Source of the DNA: Anticarsia gemmatalis
Lineage: Eukaryota; Arthropoda; Insecta; Lepidoptera; Erebidae
Direction of reading: 5' to 3'
NCBI RefSeq assembly: GCF_050436995.1
Contig: NC_134758.1
Span: 9,424,001 to 9,488,000 of the forward strand
DNA: 64,000 nt
Shown here piece after piece: positions 25,801-36,542 of the stretch. Made by a program: the position numbers and the translations under genes. Every line of letters begins with the position of its first letter. The first letter of the stretch is position 1. Below the pieces are notes generated by a model, which was given only the letters and a program-made list of their open reading frames with translations, was not told the DNA's origin and searched no databases.

Positions 25801-27993
25801 AACCGCGTAATCGTTTTACACAATCAGGAAAATCCCAATTACATTCGTTCTATGATAATTAACATTTTAATTAATTTGCACTAAAAGTTAATTAATAGCA
25901 GGTCTGTTTATACTGAACTAATTGTTGGTATTATGGTGATTGTCAACATGTTTGTGAACCCTACTCATAGAGGTGTGTCAAAATGTTGACGACAACTGGC
26001 TTCGTGGCATGAGTAATCGCGTAAGTAGTGCTTAGTTTGATATCCCAGACTTGGATTTACGTGGTAAGATTACGTTATAATATTATTGTTCAGCATATTC
26101 TGAATAATTTAGGTAGGTTTTCTTTATGAGGTAAACAAGGATGAAAAAAGGTCATCTCTTTAATTATATTTCTATTCTCACAGCGGTGTTTGCGCCTTCT
26201 CCTTAGTGCGGCGTATTTTTACGATTCTGCTCTTGTCGCATTCACTTCAGTTCTACCAATTTCACCCAAGTAAAGAACACCTGCAAGCGCAGATTAACTT
26301 TTCCTAACAAGTAAAAATTAAAAGATTCATTTTACATAGAAACGTATCTATTCAATTTCATTTGTCTTAAAGCTAAAGCTTAGTTTCCAACTTCATTCAT
26401 TAGTCTATTCGTTATAGTCCTCTAAATTCGAAAGCTCATTAACAAAACTTTGTAACTTTAAATTCCAAGTCTGGAATTAGGAAACAAACTACATTTGGAA
26501 GTGGGCCATTGTGCGGAGATATTGCACAGTGGGTCACAACACTACACAACTGCAGACTGCACAGTGCACAGTGCACGGTAGAGGATTAGTGAAATTAATG
26601 GGTTTTGTTCCGGCGGCGATAGTGTTGCAGTTAATTACCTGCCGCCACCGCAAGGTTGACGTAACCGATGGTGTTGCCACCTCGCAAAAATGGTATTACC
26701 TTTTTTAATTTGTGAAATGGAGCTTTGTGGATTGTCTTAATTTATATCTTGATTAGAAACGGAGCTAATAAAAATATACTTATATACCTTGTTTTGTAAT
26801 TATTAGGTTTGTAAAAAGTGCTCCTATATAAGAAATCTATTTAGGCACAATAATAGGAAACACTCAATAATTCATCATATTCTGTATTCATCCATTTTAA
26901 TTCTCACATACAACATTTTAAATTCCCCGAATAAAAATAAAACCAAGTCCTTTCCCATTAAACTGTGTGGTGGTGAATTCAATTATGTAATGGCAACACT
27001 TAACACGATTACAGCTTTGTCTGTGCCCGTGTCCTTAGTCTATGGGCATGTTAATTCGTTTTGGGACGAGACCGCTACTAACTGCGTCACTTGCATAACG
27101 AAATACTCACGAAATTACTTCAAAAACTCTATTTTACTTACTTTGTGAAAGTCATTAAGAAGTAGAGTTTAATTTACAACTTGTGAATAAAACTATTTCT
27201 TAAATAGTAAATTGTAAAATCTTAATGCATTTTCTCATTAAAGTCTCTTTAAAGTTGTTGGATATGAAGACTTTATAATGCTAAATAGTTCACTTTGTAT
27301 AAACTATATAAGCATTATCATATTAAATATACAAGGAACTCGGAGGTCATACCGTCTCCTTGTTTAAAGTCGATACAAGACTTTTTTTGTCGTAATGGTT
27401 TCCTACATTGGCTAAATTACCTACCTCTATCCAGACCAAACCAGTAATCACGATTTACCATACGGCAATATATTTTTTTAATATTTCTTATTATTTTCTC
27501 ATTATTAATATGAACCCTGGCTAATGGCGATAGGGCACAGGTTTTTTTCTTACTCTAGGCAATATAAAAGAATGGTCAGTCTTTGACAACACTGTCAAGT
27601 GCGTAAGAAGCCTTAGAATAGCTTTTAAAATTAGTTAAAAAACTCACAAGCACACAAATAACTTACATAATTAAAAATGAATCTAACTAATCTCTTAAAC
27701 GAATTTCACACTCCAGTAACAAGTATGTTACTAAACTCTTACATGTTTCTATATCATTGTAATTAAATAAAAGTCTTTGTCGTGCACTCATTCGCACCCG
27801 AGCTTGAGCTTAATTGAGGCGCATCGATTACTATGGCGCTCGTTAGACGTTCCCGAGAGCCTTAATTTAATATGAGACGGTTAAGTTGCATTGTACATTA
27901 CACTATGTGTGTTGGTTTAAAACGATTCTGAACAATTTTCGTTGAAAATTTCTGTTTAACACACACAGATTTTTTCATTTAATTTTATTTTAA
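22863..27993. other. Noncoding, about 5.1 kb, with a TAATTA-rich segment
   Basis: No gene is recognised. The segment at about 25660-25930 holds many homeodomain-type cores (TAATTA, CAATTA, TTAATTAAT). A 12-bp palindrome GGATTATAATCC lies at 23157-23168 and an 11-bp tandem pair GTATACTTAAA at 24102-24123. GCACAGT repeats occur near 26560. Overlapping minus ORFs at 25069-25424 show no protein-like feature. Confidence 0.45.
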
Positions 27994-28306
27994 GCAGTGA
28001 TAGCCGAGTGGTATAAGTTGACACCTCCCATGCAAGTGGTCGCAGGTTCGAATCCGAGGCAACACACCAATGACTTTTCGAAGTTATGTGTGTATTAGAA
28101 ATAATTATCACATGCTCCAACGGTGAAGGAAAACATCGTGAGGAAACCTTGCATGCCTAAAATTTGTTTAAAACATTTATTGAGGGCATGCAAAGTCCCC
28201 AACCCGTACTTGACCAGCGTGGTGGACTCAAGGCCTAACCTCTCCCTCATTACGGGAGGAGACCCTTGCCCAGCAGTGGGACATTAATGGTTTAACTTTT
28301 TTTTTT
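27994..28306 (+). mobile_element. SINE (family C), complete, with 12-bp target-site duplication
   Basis: The tRNA-like head has an A box TAGCCGAGTGG (28001-28011) and a perfect B box GGTTCGAATCC (28045-28055). The body continues through GGTGAAGGAAAACATCG and GTACTTGACCAGCGTGGTGG to the CTTGCCCAGCAGTGGGACAT end near 28285. The 12-base ATTTTATTTTAA flanks it on both sides (27982-27993 and 28307-28318), as expected for target-primed reverse transcription. SINEs encode no protein; they are transcribed by RNA polymerase III and moved by a LINE enzyme. The head is not a functional tRNA. Confidence 0.9.
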
Positions 28307-28969
28307 ATTTTATTTTAATGTTTCAATTGTGCCATAATTATGGGTTTATATTATCATACAGCTGAAATAAAACATTTTTATTTTGTTCTAGTCGTTGTGT
28401 ATATAATTTAATGTAAGACAGTTTAGTTTCAATGTACTTCCTACAGACACTATGTGACTATATTTTAAATAAAGGAATGATCAGTATGATATAAAGCTAT
28501 GGTACGCTATGGTTCCAACTTTGTAAAACTTATTACTTCCTACCCCTCCACTTAACATGGAGTTTTCTCTGCCGCAACCACAATATGGCATTTCAAGATC
28601 CTTCAAAAGCATTAAAAAATCAAGCTTATTACATATCGTTTACCTTCGCTTAATACGCAAGTAAAACTCAAGATGCCTAGAGTTTCTATTTTACTGTAAA
28701 GACACAAATACCTAACACAAAATAAAATACTAAACACTAAACAACCCCAATAATACAAAAAAAATCCTCACTTTTCCCCCACTAAAACAAAAAACTGCAA
28801 ATCCCATCGACTTTCCACGACAGTACATCACTATAACTGCACAAAACAAGGACGAAAACGAATGACTTGTCCAAAGCGTTGTAGGAGATTTAACATTTTA
28901 AATTAGAGTTTTTCACTAGACAGTAATGCAAAATAAGGATGTTCCCGACATTCCAAAATTTATTTCAAA
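28307..28969. other. Noncoding, nothing recognised
   Basis: AT-rich DNA with no gene, RNA or repeat apart from the SINE target-site copy at its left end. Confidence 0.55.
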
Positions 28970-29203
28970 CTAGCGGCCGCCCGTGACGTCGTCTCCATGG
29001 ATTTTACTTTTACTTAGAACACAACGTTTTTTATTACTGCTTCATTCCTATTAGTTAAAGCGTAGTGTTATATAGCCTCTAATGACCTACATTTAATGGG
29101 CTATTCAACACAATATTCAACAGATTTTTTTTTTAAATCGTATCCGTAGTTCCTGAGATTAGCGTGTTCAAACAAACAAACTCTTCGGCTTCATATTAGT
29201 AGA
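28970..29203 (-). mobile_element. Non-autonomous Helitron, complete, minus strand
   Basis: Read on the minus strand the element starts TCTACTAATATGAAGC and GAAGAGTTTGTTTGTTTGAA near 29203. It ends with GCGGCCGCTAG at 28970, followed by T. Its left part is nearly identical to the plus-strand copy at 40606, including ACGCTAATCTCAGGAACTAC-like sequence. There is no coding sequence; such elements are moved by the RepHel protein of an autonomous relative. Confidence 0.85.
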
Positions 29204-29446
29204 CACGTCTACCATTATATTTTCCTTTCCCTGTTTTACAAGTGGATTTGCATTTTAAAATGCATGTAGTTGCGAGAAATTTTAATTAGTAAATTAATTT
29301 ATTTTGTGTGTTTTTAGTTTTATTTCCTGGGTTCAACAAGCGGTGCTGTTCTAGGGCTTTGTGCTAATGTTTGTTTTTTAAGTTTCGACGTTGCAGTTAG
29401 GAGGATAATTCCTGGATCTGCTTTACTAAAAATACATATTTAAAAT

Positions 29447-29497
29447 TTCCCAGAATTTATATGCTTCTAACATTTAGAAGCTTAAAAATTCTGGGAA
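29447..29497. other. 51-nt hairpin
   Basis: TTCCCAGAATTT pairs perfectly with AAATTCTGGGAA (12 bp). After a 4x4 internal loop GCTTCTAA pairs with TTAGAAGC (8 bp), closed by a 3-base loop. The size is below that of a normal pre-microRNA. It could be a miniature foldback element or a structured RNA. Confidence 0.6.
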
Positions 29498-30246
29498 TCT
29501 GCAATTGGATAGGGATTATCATAAAAAGTATTTCCAAAATGGAATTTAGCCCACCATTCACAAAGTCCGTCTATTCAAATCCCATCACTTCAATCTAGAT
29601 GAGAATCCAAAGTAAGTTTGGTGGAAGCAATCACTTTGAATGCAGCTAATAAACGCGAGTAATCTCATTGTTTCTCCAGACACCGGCCCAGGACTAGATC
29701 CAAATTTTATTATCTGCCTCCATCCCACCCTTGGCGAGGATTAACTACTAAAAAATACTCAGTAGCCCTTTGTCCGGGATGAATGAGGGAAAGTTGGCGA
29801 AATTCGTGAGGTTTTAAATCGTTTTATACGTAGCTTTCTCAAATGTATTTCCAATATTATCGTCCGTTTAACTGACTAAATCTGTCTGATTGAGGCAAGT
29901 ATCTGAAGCACTTCGATTTATGCTTTGCACTACTAATACCTGATACATTTGTTTCACAATGTGTTTTATCATATGACAGAAAGTCGACACCAGAAAGGCT
30001 CAAAAAATCTTGAAACACCTATAATATAATATTATACCTTTTTAAGGTAAAAGAGATCTAAATACATTCGTGATGAAGTTGTAAAGTGTTACTTAGACAA
30101 AAGACATGTTTTTATAAAAAAGTAAACACAAAGTCACATGTAGGCAGATAATCATCCTATCCTCAAAAAGCTTTTATAAACACATTTATTTTATGAATAA
30201 GTACTGTTTTCAGTAAAGTTGATTTCCCAGAAAAATGCCTGAAAGC
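29498..30246. other. Noncoding, nothing firm
   Basis: No gene or repeat is recognised up to the GC-rich island that follows. Confidence 0.5.
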
Positions 30247-30378
30247 TTAATGGTCAATACAGAGTGAAGCCGGGCTTAGTCCGGCTCGTCGGGCGGCAGC
30301 GGCGGGCGGCGCGGCGGCGGCCGGCTTACGGCACAAAGCTCTCTTTGTCACCCTACTGTGCAAGTGTATACTCGCCAT
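30247..30378 (-). CDS. Candidate small ORF of 43 codons across a GC-rich island
   Basis: On the minus strand an ATG at 30376-30378 opens a 43-codon frame that stops with TAA at 30247-30249. Residues 1-18 are mixed and basic, about 19-29 are an alanine/proline run with no other residue, followed by two arginines, then a short serine/leucine-containing end. The nucleotide stretch 30268-30335 is far richer in G+C than anything nearby (GGCGGC-type words). I recognise no family, and alanine-rich translation is an automatic result of GCC/GCG repeats. The start is simply the first in-frame ATG after an upstream TGA. It may be a small peptide, part of an exon, or just an artefact of the island. Confidence 0.15.
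   Translation of the reverse strand: MASIHLHSRVTKRALCRKPAAAAPPAAAARRAGLSPASLCIDH
30268..30335. promoter_or_regulatory. Strong GC/CpG island of about 70 bp
   Basis: The stretch is almost entirely G and C, with CGGGCGGCAGCGGCGGGC and GGCGCGGCGGCGGCC, in a region otherwise about two thirds A+T. It could be a promoter CpG cluster, part of a coding exon or a G-rich structural element. No TATA box or clear splice sites frame it. Confidence 0.4.
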
Positions 30379-31130
30379 TCACACTTCTGTACGATGCCTT
30401 GTAATGTGAATGTTACTTTACATAAAATTCTTTGAATAAGAATTGTTGGCTGTTTCTTCGTTTGTTTTTGTGTTTTGTCTTAAACTTAAATATAAAAGGA
30501 TATCTAACAGTGACAGCAACATGAAGATTAAGTGATATAGTTTTCTTACTAGAGGAGTGGCCACGGTTACGTAAATTAGTAATCAAAATATTAATTTCAA
30601 ATACCAATTAATTAACACATAGGTTCTTCACGTCTGAGAAAATGTAGGTGCTTTATTACCATAATTTTTAGAATATATTAATTAAATATTTAAAATACAT
30701 TGGTTATCCATGATACTACACGTTACATATGTATCAGCAAACTGTTTTTTCATTAGCAAATGAACATGTAACATCAAGAGAATCAGATACGAATAAATTC
30801 TCGCAAGGCCACAGAGCGATGGGCAATATACATAAATTCATAGGATTATATCAGAAAGTGCTCGGAGGCTACATAACACTCTCCATATAACATAATTTAT
30901 AGACATACTTACTCTTCGGAAAACTCATACCGCGATCTGGATCATCCTTACGAATATTGCCGTAGAGGAGAGAAGTAAAGTGTACTAATTCTTTACAAAT
31001 ATGTGCCGCGTGGGGTCATTAGTTATGACTTAAACAGCCACGGAGTCAGGCTTACTGTACTAAATTAATATTATTCAGAACTTGAATTTACACTTTTCTT
31101 AAAGTTAAATGATCAGATAATAAATAAATT
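30379..31130. other. Noncoding, nothing recognised
   Basis: No gene or repeat seen. The 64-codon minus ORF at 30413-30607 has no recognisable feature. Confidence 0.5.
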
Positions 31131-31284
31131 TTACCCATTACTAACCCACTACTAGGCAAGGATCTCCTCCCGGAATAAGGAAGGGGAATGCTTCGAGTCC
31201 ACCACGCTGGCCAAGAGCGGATTGGGGACTTTGCATATCTTAATGATCTGTCAAGCATGCAAGCATGCAAAGCATTCAACATAA
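31131..31284 (-). mobile_element. SINE (family C) 3' fragment, minus strand
   Basis: The complement of GTCCACCACGCTGGCCAAG, followed by the GGGGACTTTGCAT segment and the CCTAGTAGTGGG-type end, matches the 3' half of the complete copy at 27994-28306. The tRNA head is missing. The 64-codon minus ORF at 31088-31282 is inside it. Confidence 0.75.
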
Positions 31285-31303
31285 AAGCTGCTTCAACAGG
31301 CTT

Positions 31304-31347
31304 TTTTGATTTCTTAGCTACGGTATACGGTAGCTAAGAAATCAAAA
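31304..31347. other. 44-nt near-perfect palindrome
   Basis: TTTTGATTTCTTAGCTAC (31304-31321) pairs with GTAGCTAAGAAATCAAAA (31330-31347) over 18 bases, with GGTATACG between. It lies directly beside the 5' edge of a SINE fragment. It may be a foldback end or a structured RNA; no family is recognised. Confidence 0.75.
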
Positions 31348-32910
31348 TCAATTATTACTAAACTTTAATGAATGAATTCACTGGTGCTTACACTGTGGTA
31401 TATCTTAGCTGTTGTTTAGTATATGAGTAGTATCGCAAAATATTGTCTCAGATTTGTTTTATACTTTGATTCATGTATGTATTATATTTTGTTTATCAAG
31501 AGCGAGACGCGTGAAATGTTTACCGCGTGTTATGGAAATCATATTGTTGTTTAGACATTTAGCTTATCCTACAGACATTTAGGTGGAGGTTCAGTCGCAC
31601 GGAAGAAAATCTTGCTACGTCAATAGAATACAAATGGAAACCTGCAAAATACACCTCTTTATTCTTAGGCAGGCAATTCCATAGAATTTTGGCCAAGGTC
31701 TAAGTTTGCGTTCATGGTTACTCACAAAAATGTTAGTGAACGAAAACTCATACTCCCTACTTCTTTACTGATATAACCTTAACTTAAACGTATACTTTCG
31801 AATACGTTTCGCACATTATATAAATTAGAGAAAATATCATCTATTGTGGCAAAATAACTGCCCAATCTTAATAAAACTAGCGGTCAATAAAAATGCCTTG
31901 CTGCCGTGAAGGTCGAGAGAGCTACAACGGGCAATCAACACCTCAATATCATATTATTATTTACACACATATTGGTATAATACAAAGTGTGTCCCATATT
32001 CTCAGAAATAAGGCAATAAAGGCACGAATAAGTACGGTAAAGGATCCTCGAGTGAACAGAAAGGATCTTAAAAGGTGTTAAACGGATCTCGGCCTTACAC
32101 GAACAATTTGATGGAAATATTAAACCAAAAATACTATAGTAAAACGGCTTTTGTTTATTATATTTATGGAAAAGTTTGTATAGTTTTATGACTTACCTAA
32201 GGTAACAATATCCTACTTCATGTACAGGGTGGGTGCATGTATATAGATACCTCTTTAGTAAATCAAAAAAAACTAAATAAGAATTTGATGTCTGTTTCTT
32301 ATTTTCAAACACAAATCGATTAAATAAATTTTGATGATCTACGTCTGCCTATACACAGATGATTTATAACTTGGAACACATAGGATAGGTATAAATACCT
32401 TCACGCTTATTGTGTTCAAAGGCGTAGGCAGATATTTTTTAAAATACAGCAGTATTAAAAATTCCTCATTTATGTTATTTTGGAAAATCGCTTTTTTAAA
32501 TTGCACCCGCAAATTGAGTATGAAACGAAAGTGGACACGTCGCATGTTTATTAATTTACGATCCCCTCTTGGCACAGCATCGGCTTTCAATATTTACACA
32601 AAGCGTCAACTGCACAGTGAAAAATAGTGCAGTGAATAAGTTTCGTAAAATAGCGATATTTTGCAGACTTATAACATAAAAAGTGAATAATGCTACTGAA
32701 AAATTACAACTTTTTAAATAAGCTTAGCTGTATATATGTAAATGTAAATATGCAATGCCACTCTTAGAACACGTTGAAAACACCGCACTCCGTCGCTTTT
32801 GATCACCCGGAAAATCTATATTATTACGCAACTTAGCATAAGATTTATGCTATTTATCGTAGCAAATTTCATTGATATGTGGATATATTCGTCCTTAGAA
32901 TACTGTAGCA
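31348..32910. other. Noncoding, nothing recognised
   Basis: No gene or repeat supported. The overlapping ORFs at 31893-32081, 32339-32590 and 32412-32627 lie on both strands of the same DNA or show no protein-like character. Confidence 0.5.
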
Positions 32911-33015
32911 CGATTCTTTATCACTATTGACAAAGGGCTAGCTATCGATAAATTTTATATGAAAATCTGATCAGCGCCTCTAGCGAGGGCTAAAGAAACT
33001 GTTTATGCAGTACGC
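32911..33015. mobile_element. Partial copy of the inverted-repeat element
   Basis: CGATTCTTTATCACTATTGAC at 32911-32931 resembles the terminal repeat of the element at 18689-18851. The internal ATGAAAATCTGATCAGCGCC recurs at about 32959-32978, followed by AGAAACTGTTTATGCAGTAC where the 18.7-kb copy has a similar run. The right terminal repeat is not recognisable. A perfect TATCGATA site (DREF-type) lies at 32943-32950. Confidence 0.55.
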
Positions 33016-34897
33016 TGTTTATTACTCAATTGTATCGACTGTAACAGAGAATCGCGCTACATGTAAAAGACCCAAACGGATGGCGTTGAAAATATCCTTT
33101 CAGCACATTTTAAATGTTAAATTTTCGGTACCGACTGAAGAAAATCGCCCTACTGCACAGTGCACTACACTGTCCACCAAGCTACCGTACACAAGTAATT
33201 ACACGATTTTTATTACTCCTACACGACAGTGATATTGTGGCGCAAATTGTTTGCGACGCCTGTTTGTCTATGTCTAGACGTTAGGTCTAACTTTAGCTCG
33301 GAGGCTTAATAATAGAAACTCGATCTAAAATTAGAATGAGAGGCTTGTTTTGAACAAAGCCGGTTTTAGTTTGACAGCTGTTCCAATTATTTCGAGACGA
33401 GGTTTTGGTGGGAACGTTTCGGTTAAAGGATTATTTTCGTATTTTCTATCCATGTTTGTTTAAAAGTTAGAGGCTTTATTTGAGAAGTTATTGTATTTTG
33501 GATTTGTTGGTTCGTACTATAAATATGATATTTGTTTCCGAGTACGTGTATAGACCTTTTAATTGCTGTTTTTTTAAGTATTGAAGGTGATATCAAAGAT
33601 GTTAGTACATGTTAGTGTACAAAAAATACTTTATCTTTCAGTACTCTACCAACATCAAACGTACTTAAATTCTAGTACAAAGTACATTAACCTATTCATT
33701 CGAAGCAACATTCTCTATTTACAATAGGACCATTACTGTACAAGTACATAAGCCGGTAATACTAGTATTTTCCGTATTCCCTCGAGTCCTCTATTATGTA
33801 CATACGGGATCATGTAGCGCTCTCCTGCAGCCCGCCATACAGCCTGCGAGCGCGTAATTAAACCTTTTTACCGCTCAACGCGATAATCGTATGGCAACAC
33901 TGATATCGGTTTAAAAAGGCAGTTGAGAAATGTGTTTTTAAAGGAAAATATTGTGTCAAAAGCTTTTATAATTGAAAATGTTGAATAGTAGTTTTACAAT
34001 GGTGTAAATTACCTAAAGCATGAATTTTATTTGCATAATACTTCTTTAACATAAAGTGGACAATACTGTAATATAAAATCTAGTATTTCTACAAATTACT
34101 AGACTTACGGTATCGAAGAACCTGCGACAAATTTTATTCGCAGTTATTCAACACTTGTTTAATAATGTATTTCACCTAATAAAACACTCTACGCAATACC
34201 TATTCTTACAAACATTTTGAAGTCACCTTCAGCAGTCAAAAGGCCCTCAAGAGCTCAGAAACCAATTGTCGTCCAAACTGTATTTACGAATTACCAAGTA
34301 TTATCGAAGAGAGGCATCTCAAGTGAAATTAATGGCGATCGCAGAGTACCGGGATCTTTTCTTTAAGTCTGTCGACCCACATGATACCCTAACGGTTTTA
34401 TTACGAGACGCCCGACGATAAATTATATTATTACTGAGAAAAGTATTCATTTTTCTCTCCTTTTCATTTTTATTGAGTAGACTGGTAACCTATTTGTGCT
34501 CGTTGAAAGTAGAAGTTCGATATCTGATAAATATTTACACTATTCATATAGTTTACCTTTCACTAATTGAGTTCGAAAGAGTTGAAATAGTTTTCATTAA
34601 TTATCCTTTCTAACGCGAAAAAATGCTGTATACAGTTACAGTTACCTAAAGAGAAAGTCTAAAGACTAATTGTTATGAAAGTAATCTTAGACTTTTGAGG
34701 CTTTATTCGAAGAATTTAAACAATCTAACCGATTTAACTTTCACTGAAAACTGTGACTTTGGCTTCCAAACCTACGTTCTTCATCGTTCATTGACACTAG
34801 ATGATGAAATATCTGCCTGAGCTTATGAAAAAAAGTGAATAAACAGATATCGTACTTTTAATAATTATGTCTATTATTATCTAAACACTGAAGTGGA
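33016..34897. other. Noncoding, nothing firm
   Basis: No gene or repeat is recognised. The 75-codon ORF at 33005-33232 starts inside the preceding element and has no supporting feature. Confidence 0.5.
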
Positions 34898-35061
34898 AAC
34901 CCTTCCGTATAAATCCCGATCCCTTGGAAACTCCGGGATAGCCTATGTGTTAGCCACCTTCAAACCAAATTTCTTCGTAATCGGTTCAGCAGTGTTTGCG
35001 TGAAAAAGTAACAAACATTCATAAAAACTCGCAAACTTTCGCATTTATAATATTAGTAGGA
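34898..35061 (-). mobile_element. Helitron 5' end, minus strand
   Basis: Read on the minus strand from 35061: TCCTACTAATATTATAAATG, then CGAAAGTTTGCGAG, a TTTGTTACTTTTTCACGC segment and an AACACTGCTGAACCGATTA segment. This is the classic left part of short lepidopteran Helitrons and resembles the fragment at 12628. The CTAG 3' end is not visible, so the left coordinate is approximate. Confidence 0.75.
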
Positions 35062-35112
35062 TGTACTCAGTCCAAGATTTTTCCAAAATCCGTCGAGTTG
35101 TTTGTAAGTTAG

Positions 35113-35161
35113 CACGGGGCGCGGTGTGCCGGTGTGCCGGTGGCGCGGTGGTGGGCACGTG
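35113..35161. repeat. GC-rich GGTGTGCC direct repeat with a CACGTG site
   Basis: GGTGTGCC occurs twice in tandem, followed by GGTGGCGCGGTGGTGGGC. The patch ends in a CACGTG E-box at 35156-35161. It is a short GC-rich patch immediately upstream of a 71-codon ORF that I do not support. Confidence 0.5.
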
Positions 35162-35577
35162 AAATATTCACAGCGGCCTCCACTGTTTTATTCATGCGAC
35201 CATCTGTTGTCTCGCTTTGTTACCTCTGCCTGTACGCGCATAAATTGTGTTCACTGTTTAGGCTGGATGAAAAGAAGCGATTTTGCGATTATCAGTGATG
35301 TAAAGTTGCGATTTACTTTATTTTTATTTTGCACGAAGTAAGTAAAAATTAGTGTATCTTGAGACAACGTCGTGAAAAGACGTTATAGTACTTTTTTAAT
35401 TCTAGTCAGTCGTAACTCTGGAAACCTGAACAACTGACCTGAGCAAATAGTTACTTAAGCCCCCGTTATCTGACGTACATTTACCGGTAGTTTATCGTTT
35501 AAGCTCATATAAACAGTTTGAATATATAAACTACTGCTGAATGTGCCTCAGAAACTGGGTATAGATCCAATATTTTA

Positions 35578-35859
35578 TTAAATAGGATTCCTTTGTTGCA
35601 AAACTAGCCAGCACAACTCCCCTTTTCGTACAATAAACAAAACTGAAACGTGCTTATTCTGCTGCAACTTCCACATTATCGACAAATCGCAATACATGAC
35701 AGTCGCACGCAATCGCTCCACAAACATTGTCCAGTTCTTTGACGCGGTTAATAGCGGTGAGCCGTGGACAAAATATCTGTCATAGGCGGCCATATTTGTT
35801 GACGTCACGGCGCCCAAGGAGCGCGGCCTGCGGTCTTGCGGCCGCTTTGTACCCTTCAC
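35578..35859 (-). CDS. Doubtful 93-codon ORF next to a promoter-like module
   Basis: A minus-strand ATG frame of 93 codons begins in a CpG-rich segment with many basic residues (residues 1-15 are rich in K and R). An internal ATG (MAAYD) falls within the CpG module. It ends at a TAA that overlaps an AATAAA (35574-35579), a possible polyadenylation signal. I recognise no protein family. It may be a short noncoding transcript, a first exon, or chance. Confidence 0.12.
   Translation of the reverse strand: MKGTKRPQDRRPRSLGAVTSTNMAAYDRYFVHGSPLLTASKNWTMFVERLRATVMYCDLSIMWKLQQNKHVSVLFIVRKGELCWLVLQQRNPI
35766..35850. promoter_or_regulatory. CpG/CRE promoter-like module
   Basis: The segment combines GGCGGCCATAT (YY1-like GCCAT core), a perfect CRE TGACGTCA at 35800-35807, GGCGCCC and GCGGCCGC within 85 bases, in AT-rich surroundings. 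A similar order (GGCGCCATTTT, GCAGCCAT, TGACGTCA) occurs at 47939-47990. This resembles TATA-less promoters, but no transcript is visible from sequence alone. Confidence 0.3.
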
Positions 35860-35861
35860 GA

Positions 35862-36471
35862 AACTAACCGGAAGATTGTTAAGAATTTATAAATAAAACT
35901 ATTAATAGTAAAATGTTAAAAGGTGAGGGAAATTTGTTTAATGGTTTTTAAGAATGTAAGTGTGATGTCATCAACTATCATATAGACATTCGATAGTATC
36001 GATTAAATGAAAATTATATTATGAGTGTTTTTATGCACACAGAATGTTTTCTATTTACGTGACTACTTTGAGATCATGTCCGATTGTAAGTAGATTATTC
36101 TGTTACTGCCAAAACATTAGGTCATCTTAAAAAATATAGTTAGGAGGTAGGTATGCAAATATTATCATAGTAAACACAAAATTTAATATCAGGTCATCTA
36201 AATGGGATAAAGATGAATAAGAAAGATATGCGAGGATGGAAAGCTTCCGGAGTAAGTGATAAAATCACGGCTCTGTCATACTGAAAATGTTTCAACTATA
36301 TTATTATACGTCGTAAAGTCTTGTGGAGTTTATAGTTTCTCATACTAAATTTTATTTCAGTTTAGATACCAAGAACTTTTCAGTACACGGATAATGCGAA
36401 AAGGTCTCTTGCTGTGCTTCAAATATGTATTTTGCGTCATGGGGTGCTTAGAATCATACAAATAACAGCCC
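35862..36471. other. Noncoding, nothing recognised
   Basis: AT-rich DNA with no gene or repeat. Confidence 0.55.
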
Positions 36472-36542
36472 ATTGTTAGTCAATCACACAAAAAAAAATA
36501 TAAAGTATATAGTTAATGTTTCGTATAATTGTTAGTCAATCA
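36472..36542 (+). repeat. 15-bp direct repeat, 56 bp apart
   Basis: ATTGTTAGTCAATCA occurs at 36472-36486 and 36528-36542. Between and beside the copies, AAAGTATATA and TATATACTTT are inverted relative to each other. It is a small local duplication, possibly a decayed foldback element. Confidence 0.7.

Noticed and set aside
28001..28070. tRNA gene
   Set aside because: Same reason: a tRNA-derived SINE head with a flanking target-site duplication at the element ends.
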